From the NCBI RefSeq assembly GCF_052156635.1, contig NZ_JBQKUO010000001.1, positions 930,001 through 994,000 of the forward strand: DNA of 64,000 nucleotides. The letters are read 5' to 3'. Source of the DNA: Nitrospina sp052156635. Lineage in GTDB: Bacteria > Nitrospinota > Nitrospinia > Nitrospinales > Nitrospinaceae. Position 1 is the stretch's first letter, and each line of letters starts with the position of its first letter. Below are positions 51,048 through 58,821 of the stretch, in pieces. The position numbers and the translations under genes were made by a program. The notes beneath the pieces were generated by a model. The model did no database searches. It had not been told where the DNA came from and worked only from the letters and a program-made list of their open reading frames with translations.

Positions 51048-52421
51048 ATGAAAAAACCGTGGAGTGGCAGATTCGAGCAGGCGACAGACGACCTGATGAT
51101 CCGGTTTTCACAATCGGTGTCGTTCGATCGGCGGCTCTACGCCTACGACATCCAGGGCTCGATCGCCCACTGCAAAACCCTGCAGAAGGCGAAGCTGGTG
51201 ACATCCGCGGAATCGAAAAAAATCATCGGCGGCCTGCAATCCATCCTGAAAGAAATCGAGAGTGGCAAATTCGTCTTCAGGGAAGAACTCGAAGACGTGC
51301 ACATGAACATCGAAAAGCGGCTGATCGAAAAGATCGGTCCCGCCGGCGGCAAACTGCACACGGGCCGAAGCAGGAACGACCAGGTGGCGCTCGACCTGCG
51401 CCTGTACATGCGCGACGAGATCACGCACATCGAACGGTCATTGAAACGGCTCGGCCGAACGCTGATCGGTCAGGCCAAAAAACACGTCAACACCATCATC
51501 CCCGGTTACACGCACCTGCAACGGGCGCAACCGGTGTCGCTGGCGCATCACCTGCTGGCTTACGTCGAGATGTTCGGACGCGATCGCGCCCGCCTCGACG
51601 ACGTCCTCAAGCGGGTGAACGTGATGCCGCTGGGATCGGCGGCGCTGGCGGGATCGGGTTACCCCCTCGACCGCCACTACACCGCGCGCCTGCTCAAGTT
51701 CCCGGCCGTCACGCACAACAGCATGGACGCGGTGAGCGACCGCGATCACGTTGTCGAGTTCCTCGCCGCCGCGTCTTTACTCATGGCGCACCTCAGCCGA
51801 CTGTGCGAAGAACTCATTCTATGGGCGAGCAGTGAGTGGAAGCTGGTGGAGCTGTCCGACGCGTTCACCACGGGAAGCAGCATCATGCCGCAGAAAAAGA
51901 ACCCGGACGCGGCGGAGCTGGTGCGCGGCAAGACGGGACGGGTGTACGGTCACCTCATGAACCTGCTCACTCTGCTCAAGGGCCAGCCGCTGGCCTACAA
52001 CAAGGACATGCAGGAGGACAAGGAACCGCTGTTCGATGCGGTCGATACCGTGCAGACCGCGCTCGACGTGTTCGACGGCATGATGAAATCGGCGAAGTTC
52101 ACCGCCCCGTCGATCGCCACGCTCGAGGCCAGCGGGTTTCTGACGGCCACGGAGATCGCCGATTACCTGGTACTGAAGGGCATGCCCTTCCGCGATGCGC
52201 ACGAGGTGACGGGCAAGGCGGTGGCCTATTGCCTGAAACACAGCAAGGGACTGACCGACCTGTCGCTCGACGAATACAAAACCTTCTCGCCGAAATTCAA
52301 GAAGGATATTTTCGATTACGTGTCGATTGAAGGCGCGGTGGACCGCAAGAACGTCTATGGCGGCACGGCGCGCAACCAGGTGCGGGAACAACTGAAGCGC
52401 GTGACCAAAGAATGGAAATAA
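51048..52421 (+). CDS. argH: Argininosuccinate lyase
   Basis: This 457-residue enzyme splits argininosuccinate into arginine and fumarate, the last step of arginine synthesis. It starts WSGRFEQATDDLMIRFSQSVSFDRRLY, with HTGRSRNDQVALDLRLY, the TRAQPVS-like ERAQPVSLAHHLLAY (here LQRAQPVSLAH), and the superfamily signature GSSIMPQKKNPDAAELVRGK holding the catalytic Ser loop. Length is normal. A repeat-rich region and an LptM-like lipoprotein gene follow; an ArgA-like acetyltransferase lies 2 kb downstream. Confidence 0.97.
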   Translation: MKKPWSGRFEQATDDLMIRFSQSVSFDRRLYAYDIQGSIAHCKTLQKAKLVTSAESKKIIGGLQSILKEIESGKFVFREELEDVHMNIEKRLIEKIGPAGGKLHTGRSRNDQVALDLRLYMRDEITHIERSLKRLGRTLIGQAKKHVNTIIPGYTHLQRAQPVSLAHHLLAYVEMFGRDRARLDDVLKRVNVMPLGSAALAGSGYPLDRHYTARLLKFPAVTHNSMDAVSDRDHVVEFLAAASLLMAHLSRLCEELILWASSEWKLVELSDAFTTGSSIMPQKKNPDAAELVRGKTGRVYGHLMNLLTLLKGQPLAYNKDMQEDKEPLFDAVDTVQTALDVFDGMMKSAKFTAPSIATLEASGFLTATEIADYLVLKGMPFRDAHEVTGKAVAYCLKHSKGLTDLSLDEYKTFSPKFKKDIFDYVSIEGAVDRKNVYGGTARNQVREQLKRVTKEWK

Positions 52422-52433
52422 CCTGCCCCCACT

Positions 52434-52486
52434 GCGTGGGCGGGCGTGGCCCGCGGCAAACAGGCTGATACGTTGCGGGCGAACGA
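52434..52486 (+). repeat. 53-bp direct repeat, copy 1
   Basis: Starts GCGTGGGCGGGCGTGGCCCG and matches 52549-52601 at 50 of 53 positions. It includes the start of the dispersed GGCGAACGATGGT motif at its 3' edge. Confidence 0.85.
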
Positions 52487-52548
52487 TGGTTTTTGGGCGC
52501 GTTCCAAACTCAAAATATTTTCCTGGAGCGTAGCCCGAATCACCTCGT

Positions 52549-52601
52549 GCGTGGGCGGGCGTGGCCCGCGCCAAACAGGCTGATGCGTTACGGGCGAACG
52601 A
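52549..52601 (+). repeat. 53-bp direct repeat, copy 2
   Basis: Matches 52434-52486 with 3 differences, 115 bases downstream in the same orientation. A weaker relative (GGGTGGGCGGGGCCCGCG) lies near 2558. Confidence 0.85.
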
Positions 52602-52653
52602 GGGTCATCCTGCACTTGCTGAATACGACTTGTTCCTTCCGGGCGTAGCCCGG

Positions 52654-52691
52654 TTCCTTCTCCCCTGGCGGGAGAAGGCCAGGATGAGGGG
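52654..52691 (-). repeat. Dispersed 38-bp repeat, copy B
   Basis: Reverse complement matches 26564-26601 at 36 of 38 positions. The inner CTTCTCCC...GGGAGAAG can form a hairpin. Confidence 0.85.
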
Positions 52692-52734
52692 GGTTCATGA
52701 ATCTTCCTTTGTATCCACATTACCAACGCTCAAA

Positions 52735-52956
52735 ATGACGCCACACCTCAAAACATTTTGCCGATTGCTGATCGTCCTGTTGCTGGCGGGGTTGGTGTTG
52801 TCCGCCTGCGGGCGCAAGGCGCCACCGCAGCCGCCGCTCCAACAACCCGCGGTGGAAAACGAAACCCAGCTGGAAGAGTCACCGACCCTGGGTGGCGAAG
52901 ACGCTCCGACCCAGCCGCCGGAGGACGCCCCGCCCGCCGTGCCCCCCTACCCTTGA
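52735..52956 (+). CDS. LptM-like small lipoprotein
   Basis: This encodes 73 residues: signal peptide with lipobox LSAC (Cys about residue 26), then GRKAPPQPP and a Pro/Glu-rich tail. The pattern of a short peptide starting CG(R/L)K(G/A)P fits LptM (YifL), which helps LptD mature in the outer membrane. In many proteobacteria such a gene sits between argH and lysA; here argH precedes it, but lysA does not follow. Confidence 0.65.
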   Translation: MTPHLKTFCRLLIVLLLAGLVLSACGRKAPPQPPLQQPAVENETQLEESPTLGGEDAPTQPPEDAPPAVPPYP

Positions 52957-53073
52957 ACCCCCTCGCCCGGTTGGCCCTTTCCCGTTTTCCCCTGATTTCC
53001 ACCCCATCCCATAACCTCCAAAAAATCAATCAGATGATTGCATTTTTATGAAGACAGCTAAACAGAATTCGGT

Positions 53074-53079
53074 TATAAT
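53074..53079 (+). promoter_or_regulatory. Promoter -10 upstream of the DUF484/GGDEF-like gene
   Basis: A perfect TATAAT at 53074-53079 has AAGACA (four of six matches to TTGACA) 17 bases before it at 53051-53056. A hairpin at 53112-53147 follows, which could act as an attenuator or leader structure. Confidence 0.45.
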
Positions 53080-53111
53080 GCTTACCTAATCAACTTCAAA
53101 AGAATCAATAG

Positions 53112-53147
53112 CTTATAAGAGGGCCTCTAATCGGCCTCTTTTATAAG
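53112..53147 (+). other. Leader hairpin before the DUF484/GGDEF-like gene
   Basis: CTTATAAGAGGGCC (53112-53125) pairs with GGCCTCTTTTATAAG (53133-53147). The GC-rich core followed by TTTTAT resembles a terminator, and it lies between the predicted promoter and the gene, so it may attenuate transcription. Confidence 0.45.
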
Positions 53148-53246
53148 TGTTGAAATTTCAATATTTTCTGTTTTTGCCCGGACGGGGGTGGGAAAGCCCG
53201 GTTTTCCGCACCTGTAATATTCACCGGTAGTGGGAAGGATGCGAGT

Positions 53247-54452
53247 ATGAACAACGACGAAGTGGCTTTGTATTTGAACGAACACCCGGAGTTTTTCAAC
53301 GATTACCCGGAGCTGTTGACCCGGATCAAAACCATCGAGGAAACCGACCTGCCCGTGCAGCCGCTCAAGACGCTCAGCATCGCCGACCGCATCCTGCGCC
53401 GCGTCCAGCAGGACAAGGAACACATCAAGGGTCAACTCGAATGGTTCATGGAAGTGGCGGAGTGCAATGAGCGCATCCTCGAGCACCTGTTCGAAATCGA
53501 GCGCATCTGTCTGTACAGCCACAACTTCATGCAGATGGCGAGCGAGATCCGGAGCGAGATCATCAAGCGCTTCGGCATCCAGGGCGTGATGATCTGCCTG
53601 GTGGATGGCGCGGATCATTTCATCGCTACCAGCTTGCCGCAGGGCACGCCGCGGGATGGCATCGAAAGCCTGCGCCTGATCGACCAGGAAACCCTGTTCG
53701 ACTGGTTCAAGGATGGCTGGGGCCCGTTGATGCGCAACAACCTGGAAGCCGGATCCGAGCTGTTCGCCGAAACCGATTCCGGACCCATCCGCTCTGAAGC
53801 CCTGATTCCCATCCTCCTGCACGGTAAGATGGCCGGCGCGTTGTGCCTGGGCAGCATCGACCCGGCGCAGTTCCATGAGGGCCTTCGTACCGACTACCTG
53901 GAGCGCACCGCCGAGAAGCTGGGCATCGCCATTGACAACGTGCTCCTGATGGAAGGAATGAAAAATCAATCCCTCCTGGATTCCGTCACCGGACTGTACA
54001 ACGAGTCGTACCTGAACACGGCGGTGAAACGCGAGTTCGACCGCGCAAGGCGTTACGAAAAGAGCCTTTCCTGCGTCAAATTGCAGATTGACTATTGGGA
54101 TGATCTCATTAATACTGGGGACATAGACAGGTATCAAATTCTCGTCGAGATCGGCCGCATTCTCCAGCAAAATTCACGCGATGGCGACCTGCTGTTCCGG
54201 GTCAACGACGGTGATTTCATGGTGCTTCTCCCCGGAATTTGCGGTGATGCCGCCTGTCAAATGGCCAACCGGCTGAAGTCGGACGTGGAAGATGCACTCA
54301 ACCCCGGTCCGGCGGATGCGTTTCTAAAAATCAACCTGCGGATCGTATCGTACCCCGACAGCGAGATCGTCAATTATGACGATTTCGATTACGCGTTGTC
54401 GGTGATGGACGGCGTCGACCCCGAAGAAAACAGCGAATCCCTTACTGCATGA
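53247..54452 (+). CDS. DUF484/GAF-like protein with a degenerate GGDEF domain
   Basis: This encodes 401 residues. Residues 1-90 (VALYLNEHPEFFNDYPELL) resemble the N-terminus of DUF484 proteins. Residues about 85-235 form a GAF-like sensor (LIPILLHGKMAGALCLGS). Residues 245-395 look like a diguanylate cyclase fold (LLDSVTGLYNESYLN), but the GGDEF site reads NDGDF, so catalytic activity is doubtful and it may bind or sense nucleotides instead. It overlaps the acetyltransferase gene by 4 bases and so is probably linked to its control. Confidence 0.75.
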   Translation: MNNDEVALYLNEHPEFFNDYPELLTRIKTIEETDLPVQPLKTLSIADRILRRVQQDKEHIKGQLEWFMEVAECNERILEHLFEIERICLYSHNFMQMASEIRSEIIKRFGIQGVMICLVDGADHFIATSLPQGTPRDGIESLRLIDQETLFDWFKDGWGPLMRNNLEAGSELFAETDSGPIRSEALIPILLHGKMAGALCLGSIDPAQFHEGLRTDYLERTAEKLGIAIDNVLLMEGMKNQSLLDSVTGLYNESYLNTAVKREFDRARRYEKSLSCVKLQIDYWDDLINTGDIDRYQILVEIGRILQQNSRDGDLLFRVNDGDFMVLLPGICGDAACQMANRLKSDVEDALNPGPADAFLKINLRIVSYPDSEIVNYDDFDYALSVMDGVDPEENSESLTA

Positions 54453-55027
54453 TCACACACGCACAACCCGGCGACGCCGAAGACATTCTGAACCTCATCA
54501 ACGATTACGCGGAGTCGGGCCTCATGTTGCCGCGCCTGCTCGAGGACGTAAGGAAAAACCTGCACCAGTTCCGCGTTTACCGGGAGGACGGACAAATTCG
54601 AGGCGTCCTGGCGCTGAGCTACGGCGCCGAAGGCCTGGTCGAAATCCGGTCGCTCGCCGTGCACCGCGACCACGCTCGCACGGGCATCGCCAGCCGCCTG
54701 ATTGAAGGCGGCATCGACGACGCCATCCACGCCGGGTACTCGCACGTGTTCGTTCTGACTTACGCCGTGCCGTTGTTTCACCGGTTCGGGTTTGAGGTGA
54801 TCGACAAAAACCGCCTGCCGGAAAAAATCTGGAAAGACTGCAAGGTGTGCCCGAAGCAGGAACGCTGTGATGAAACCGCCATGATCCGCCCCCTGGTATT
54901 TGCACCGGTGGTGGAACCCGTGCTCGAACCCATCGCCGCACCCGCTGTGCTGGCGGAACCCGTCACAAGTCAGGAACCCGTCACGGGTATGGAGCCGGTC
55001 ACCGGCATGGAACCGGCGGCGGCGTAA
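54449..55027 (+). CDS. ArgA-type N-acetyltransferase (GNAT) with repeat tail
   Basis: This encodes 192 residues. The GNAT fold shows VEIRSLAVHRDHARTGIASRLIEGG (acetyl-CoA loop) and VFVLTYAVPLFHRFGFEVIDKNRLPEKIW followed by KDCKVCPKQERCDE. That cysteine-rich end is typical of short N-acetylglutamate synthases, the first step of arginine synthesis. The last about 35 residues are a Pro/Val/Glu tail with repeats of EPVTGM, absent from usual family members. argH upstream supports a role in arginine synthesis, but this is inferred. Confidence 0.75.
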   Translation: MITHAQPGDAEDILNLINDYAESGLMLPRLLEDVRKNLHQFRVYREDGQIRGVLALSYGAEGLVEIRSLAVHRDHARTGIASRLIEGGIDDAIHAGYSHVFVLTYAVPLFHRFGFEVIDKNRLPEKIWKDCKVCPKQERCDETAMIRPLVFAPVVEPVLEPIAAPAVLAEPVTSQEPVTGMEPVTGMEPAAA

Positions 55028-55068
55028 AAAGAGCCGTGGCCTGCACCGGGTCATCAGGGAGGTGACGC

Positions 55069-55782
55069 ATGATCAATTCCTTGTTTTCCTCGCTTTCCGG
55101 ATTGCAAACCGCTGGCAAGAATCTGCAGGCCAGCGCCAACAACCTCGCCAACGTACAGACCCCCGGATTCAAAAGCAGTCGCGTCAACATTGTGGACAAC
55201 GCCTCCGGCGGTGCACGCGTCGTGGGTGTGACGCGTTCCACCTCGCAGGGACCCCTTGTCCCGACAAGCAATCCGCTGGACGTCGCGGTTCTGGGCAACG
55301 GATTTCTTCAGGTTACGCTGGGGGGCGGCGGCACCGGCTTCACCCGCCTGGGCGCAATCAAGACCGACGGCAGCGGCCGGCTCGTCACCGCCGAGGGGCA
55401 TCCGCTGATTCCGGAAATCACCATTCCGGGCAACGCGCAGAATGTGAGTATCGGTTCCGACGGAAGCGTCTCCGCGCGGGTCAACGGACAGACGCAGACA
55501 CTGGGTCAACTGCAACTCGCGGGGTTCCAGAATCCCGCCGGACTGAACGCTCTCGGCAACGGCCTGTTCACCGTCAGCGGTTCGTCAGGTCAACCCATTG
55601 TCGGCAGTCCGGGCACCAACTCGCTTGGTACGCTGCAGTCGGGAAGCCTCGAGTTGTCGAACGTCGACATCACCGAAGAAATCGTGCAACAGATTCTCGC
55701 CTCAAGCCAGTTCCGCGCCAACGCCAGCGCCATCCGCGCCGCCGACGACATGACCGGAACGCTTCTCGACATTACGGCTTGA
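55069..55782 (+). CDS. Flagellar rod/hook-type protein (FlgG-like)
   Basis: This encodes 237 residues. The N-terminal segment (INSLFSSLSGLQTAGKNLQASANNLANVQTPGFKSSRV) and the C-terminal one (ELSNVDITEEIVQQILASSQFRANASAIRAADDM) are the paired coiled-coil ends of flagellar rod and hook proteins. The core (PLDVAVLGNGFLQVTLGGGGTGFTRLGAIKTDGSGRLVT) is FlgG/FlgF-like. It is a little shorter than FlgG (about 260). No other flagellar gene is near, so the gene is an orphan, perhaps a paralogue used in another assembly. Confidence 0.85.
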   Translation: MINSLFSSLSGLQTAGKNLQASANNLANVQTPGFKSSRVNIVDNASGGARVVGVTRSTSQGPLVPTSNPLDVAVLGNGFLQVTLGGGGTGFTRLGAIKTDGSGRLVTAEGHPLIPEITIPGNAQNVSIGSDGSVSARVNGQTQTLGQLQLAGFQNPAGLNALGNGLFTVSGSSGQPIVGSPGTNSLGTLQSGSLELSNVDITEEIVQQILASSQFRANASAIRAADDMTGTLLDITA

Positions 55783-55850
55783 AAAGAAACCGGGCAGGCA
55801 GTACCATTCGGTAACACTTCACCCCATTCATCTTTTCGCCGCACGTTCGC

Positions 55851-56123
55851 ATGAGTCTCCTTGAACGGGACAACCTCAACTACCTGACCCACGTCGAACA
55901 GTTTTTTCTGACGCTCAAGGGATCGGGCCTGTCGCTGTCCGCCAGCGATTACGACCTCATCACGCAGTGGGAAAACCGCGGCGTGCCCGTGGAGGTGTTG
56001 TGCCGCGCCATTGAAACGGCCTGGCGCACCGCCACCCAGCAGTCGCGATCGACCTCACCGCGCGTGTCGTTGACGGGAATGCGCGAGCAGGTGGAAGATG
56101 AACTCGGAAAGGCGGCCAGATGA
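55851..56123 (+). CDS. Small helical protein linked to the DnaC-like ATPase
   Basis: This encodes 90 residues: LNYLTHVEQFFLTLKGSGLSLSASDYDLITQWENRGVPVEVLCRAIETAW, a helical sequence similar in plan to small replication-associated domains. It overlaps the next gene by 4 bases (ATGA), so both are coupled. Function is unknown; a partner or adaptor of the ATPase is likely. Confidence 0.6.
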   Translation: MSLLERDNLNYLTHVEQFFLTLKGSGLSLSASDYDLITQWENRGVPVEVLCRAIETAWRTATQQSRSTSPRVSLTGMREQVEDELGKAAR

Positions 56124-57031
56124 CCCGTCCCCGCACCACGTCCGCAAAAACCTGCAAGGCCTGCCGCGGAAACCATTATGTATTGAACAACCAGGAAGGC
56201 CGGCTGCGTGCGGCGGTGTGCGAATGTTTCGCCTGTGAAGCCTGTCACGGACGCGGTTATGTGTTCGCGGAAGATGAGACGGGCATTTCTTTTCTGCAGG
56301 AATGCGAATGCGCCGAATTGAAAAAACACCTCGACCGGTTCAACGACGCCAACCTGCCAGGGAAATACCTGGAAACGCAGTTTGAAACCTACCATCCCAT
56401 TGGATCGCAGACCAACAAGCTGGCCCTCCGGATCGCCCGGGATTTCGTGAAGGACTTCGACCAGAAACCGCAGTGCGGTCTTTTGTTCATGGGCACACCG
56501 GGTGTGGGCAAAACGCACCTGGCGGTGAGCCTTTTGAAGGCTCTTCTGTTGGAGAAGGGCGTGCACGGCAAGTTCATCGACTTTTTCCAATTGCTGTCCG
56601 ATATCCGGCACGGGTATTCGCAGGACCTTTCCGAGCAGGCCATCATCAATCCGTTCGTGCACGCGCCGGTGCTGGTGATCGACGAACTGGCGAAGGGGCG
56701 CAACACGGAGTGGGAGTTGACGATGCTTGACCAGATCATCTCCAATCGCTACAACGCCGCCGACAAGGTGACCGTCTTCACCACCAACTACACCGATGAA
56801 GTGTCGGAGCCCAACCGGGAAAAGAAAACGAAAGACACGCACGTGGAATTTTCCCGGAGCGATGCTTCCCGAACCTGGACGGGGGAGGAGACGCTGGAAG
56901 AAAAGGTGGGCGACCGCATCTTCTCACGGCTTGCGGAGATGTGCCGGTTTGTGAAAATGGAAGGCGAGGACTACCGCCGCGCCATGGCCGGGAAATCGGC
57001 CCCGCGTTCACCGGGTCCGGGAAAGAATTGA
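56120..57031 (+). CDS. DnaC/DnaI-like AAA+ ATPase with N-terminal zinc fingers
   Basis: This encodes 303 residues. The N-terminal about 60 hold cysteine pairs of zinc-ribbon type (CKACRGNHY, CEACHGRGYV, CECAELKK), unlike E. coli DnaC. The ATPase domain has Walker A (GLLFMGTPGVGKTHLAVSLL) and Walker B (VLVIDELAKG) with a sensor region (VTVFTTNYT). Helicase loaders and IstB-like proteins share this fold. It may load the replicative helicase in this organism. Upstream partner gene overlaps it by 4 bases. Confidence 0.8.
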   Translation: MTRPRTTSAKTCKACRGNHYVLNNQEGRLRAAVCECFACEACHGRGYVFAEDETGISFLQECECAELKKHLDRFNDANLPGKYLETQFETYHPIGSQTNKLALRIARDFVKDFDQKPQCGLLFMGTPGVGKTHLAVSLLKALLLEKGVHGKFIDFFQLLSDIRHGYSQDLSEQAIINPFVHAPVLVIDELAKGRNTEWELTMLDQIISNRYNAADKVTVFTTNYTDEVSEPNREKKTKDTHVEFSRSDASRTWTGEETLEEKVGDRIFSRLAEMCRFVKMEGEDYRRAMAGKSAPRSPGPGKN

Positions 57032-57108
57032 GTTTGGGTTTTAAATTGGGCCCGCGGACCCTCGGGGGCGGGTGAGGCATTTCCCATCGGGGGCTTCCTG
57101 CAAAAGAA

Positions 57109-57140
57109 GAAGGGCCGGATGCCGAAGCACCCGGCCCTTC
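57109..57140. terminator. Bidirectional terminator hairpin
   Basis: GAAGGGCCGG (57109-57118) pairs perfectly with CCGGCCCTTC (57131-57140), followed by CCCCTT on plus and CTTTTG on minus. It lies between the DnaC-like gene and the convergent small gene at 57226-57420. Confidence 0.75.
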
Positions 57141-57225
57141 CCCTTGCATTAGCGGGAGAATCACCAACCTCTGGAGGTTGGTCGGGAGGTGGATTGATAC
57201 CCCGGTTCACGCTGGTGAACCCGGA

Positions 57226-57420
57226 TCAATCCTCCAATGCGTTTTCGTCCGGTTCCAATAGCGGATCGATTTTGGCCGCCGGACGTTTGCCTTTTTTGCC
57301 CTTGGAAGCGCGGTTTTTATCGTCAAAGACCTTGCCCCAGTATTCCCTGCTCAGTTTTTTAGGAGATAGAACTTTTTTGATATTTCCGTTTTCATCGAGA
57401 ACTTTGACCGGATAAAACAT
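57226..57420 (-). CDS. Small basic protein, unknown
   Basis: This encodes 64 residues starting MFYPVKVLDENGNIKKVLSPKKLS after a strong AAAGGAGG ribosome site. Further on it has REYWGKVFDDKNR, a Lys-rich stretch and an acidic tail. I recognise no family. The good ribosome site and clear codon pattern support a real gene. Confidence 0.6.
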   Translation of the reverse strand: MFYPVKVLDENGNIKKVLSPKKLSREYWGKVFDDKNRASKGKKGKRPAAKIDPLLEPDENALED

Positions 57421-57612
57421 ACGGATCCCTCCTTTTTTTGGGGTCCGGAACTCCTGCTTCAAGACCGTCTCGGTAAGGCGCATCCACTTTAAGAAATCGT
57501 CCTACCTCCCCAGAATGAAAGGTGTTCGCTGTTACACCCACATGTGCTAAATAATGAATTTTTTTGTATCCTCTGCTATTGTGATGCAAAGAACCTTGTC
57601 AGGATTCATCCC

Positions 57613-58461
57613 ATGTCAAAAAATTTATATACTTTGAAAGTCATTTTCAAATTTTTTACCATAATCGGGCTTTTATCCACAGTTTTGGTGCTGAGTGCGT
57701 GCGAGAGGGAATTGAAGGAGCATAAGGTGCCCCCCGCCGTGGTGGAAAAGCTGGAGAAAAAGAACGATCCGAAGCTCCAGGCCAAGGCGGTGGAGGGAAC
57801 CATCACCCTGGGAGAAGGTCAGACGCCGATGGTAACGCAGTCGGCGGTGGTCTTCCTCTATGCCCGGCCGCGCGGGGTGGAGAGCGGCCCCCCTCTCGCA
57901 GTGAAAAAGATCAACCTGTTCAATTTCCCGATGGAGTACTCGCTGGGCCCGGCGGACGTGATGATGCAGGGAACCAGTTTTGAGGGACCGCTCACCGTGT
58001 CGGCGCGGCTGGACCTGGACGGCGATCCCAAGGCGCGGCCCGGCGACCTGGAGGGGCGCATCGACGTGGAGCCCGGTAACAAGCAGGCCAACATCGTGCT
58101 GGGCGAGCAGGTGCGGGGCGGCAAGGAAATCACCGGGACGCTGTCTTTGACCCCGGAATTGCAGAAAAACCTCCCGGAGACGCCGGTCCTGTTCATCCTG
58201 GCACGACCGCACGGGGTGAAGGGCGGCGCTCCGCTGGCGGTCAAACGCGTCATCGGCGCGAAGTTTCCGTATGAATTCCGCATCGGCCAGGCCGACGCCA
58301 TGCTGCCGGATACGGAGTTTGATGGCGCGGTCACCCTGCTGTTCCGGCTGGACAACGACGGCAACCTGAAATCGACCCCCGGCGACATGGAAGGCCAGAT
58401 CGACGCCAACGCCGGCGATACCAATCTCAATGTGGTGATGGAAACGATTGTCGGCGGCTAG
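57613..58461 (+). CDS. Lipoprotein with two CcmI-like (c-type cytochrome biogenesis) domains
   Basis: This encodes 282 residues. The signal peptide ends with lipobox LSAC (Cys about residue 30). Two copies of about 105 residues follow. Each holds VFLYARPRGVESGPPLAVKKI / LFILARPHGVKGGAPLAVKRV, then FPMEYSLGPADVMMQGT / FPYEFRIGQADAMLPDT, then an RPGDLEGRIDVE / TPGDMEGQIDAN end. This is the pattern of the periplasmic C-terminal domain of CcmI/CcmH, which handles apocytochrome c during haem attachment. A lipoprotein with two such domains is unusual. A role in cytochrome maturation is inferred. Confidence 0.7.
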   Translation: MSKNLYTLKVIFKFFTIIGLLSTVLVLSACERELKEHKVPPAVVEKLEKKNDPKLQAKAVEGTITLGEGQTPMVTQSAVVFLYARPRGVESGPPLAVKKINLFNFPMEYSLGPADVMMQGTSFEGPLTVSARLDLDGDPKARPGDLEGRIDVEPGNKQANIVLGEQVRGGKEITGTLSLTPELQKNLPETPVLFILARPHGVKGGAPLAVKRVIGAKFPYEFRIGQADAMLPDTEFDGAVTLLFRLDNDGNLKSTPGDMEGQIDANAGDTNLNVVMETIVGG

Positions 58462-58510
58462 CCGGACCGCCCCCGGGAGTGGGGTGGTGGATTTTGAATC
58501 GGGTGCACCA

Positions 58511-58523
58511 ACCATCGTTCGCC
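58511..58523 (-). repeat. Dispersed GGCGAACGATGGT motif
   Basis: The reverse complement reads GGCGAACGATGGT, identical to 3921-3933 and 52478-52490. It lies in the intergenic DNA between the CcmI-like gene and the small gene at 58613. Confidence 0.6.
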
Positions 58524-58612
58524 GGGAGGCTCCCGCCAAAATCCGGGTAGCGCGTCCGCGGACCAATGCAGGCGGGGAAGAGCGGCAGCCATCTGCCTGC
58601 CGCGCTTGCGGC

Positions 58613-58798
58613 CTATTCGTTGCCGAGGCCGAACAGGTCGTCTTCGTAGAGTTCGTGAAGGGTGAGGGTTTCTTCGCTGGGCGGCGGGTTTTCCAGGTCG
58701 TCGAGGTCGAGCTTCGCCCATTCCTTTTTGATCTGCGTCTTGCTCAGGTAATGGACCGTGCGCCGGTTCGGTTTGGATTCGTTGTGTTCTTCCTGCAT
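58613..58798 (-). CDS. Small acidic protein, unknown, next to msrA
   Basis: This encodes 61 residues with a basic start (NESKPNRRTVHYLSKTQIKKEW) and an acidic Leu-rich end (LTLHELYEDDLFGLGNE). It begins 24 bases after msrA on the same strand and is probably co-transcribed. No family is recognised. Confidence 0.5.
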   Translation of the reverse strand: MQEEHNESKPNRRTVHYLSKTQIKKEWAKLDLDDLENPPPSEETLTLHELYEDDLFGLGNE

Positions 58799-58821
58799 GA
58801 CAACCTCCCGCGAAACTGAAA

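Larger units (their letters stand above)
52422..52734. other. Repeat-rich intergenic region after argH
   Basis: Holds two direct copies of a 53-bp repeat (52434-52486 and 52549-52601), a GGCGAACGATGGT motif (52478-52490) and a 38-bp repeat (52654-52691) shared with the phage locus. No gene is seen. Confidence 0.75.
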
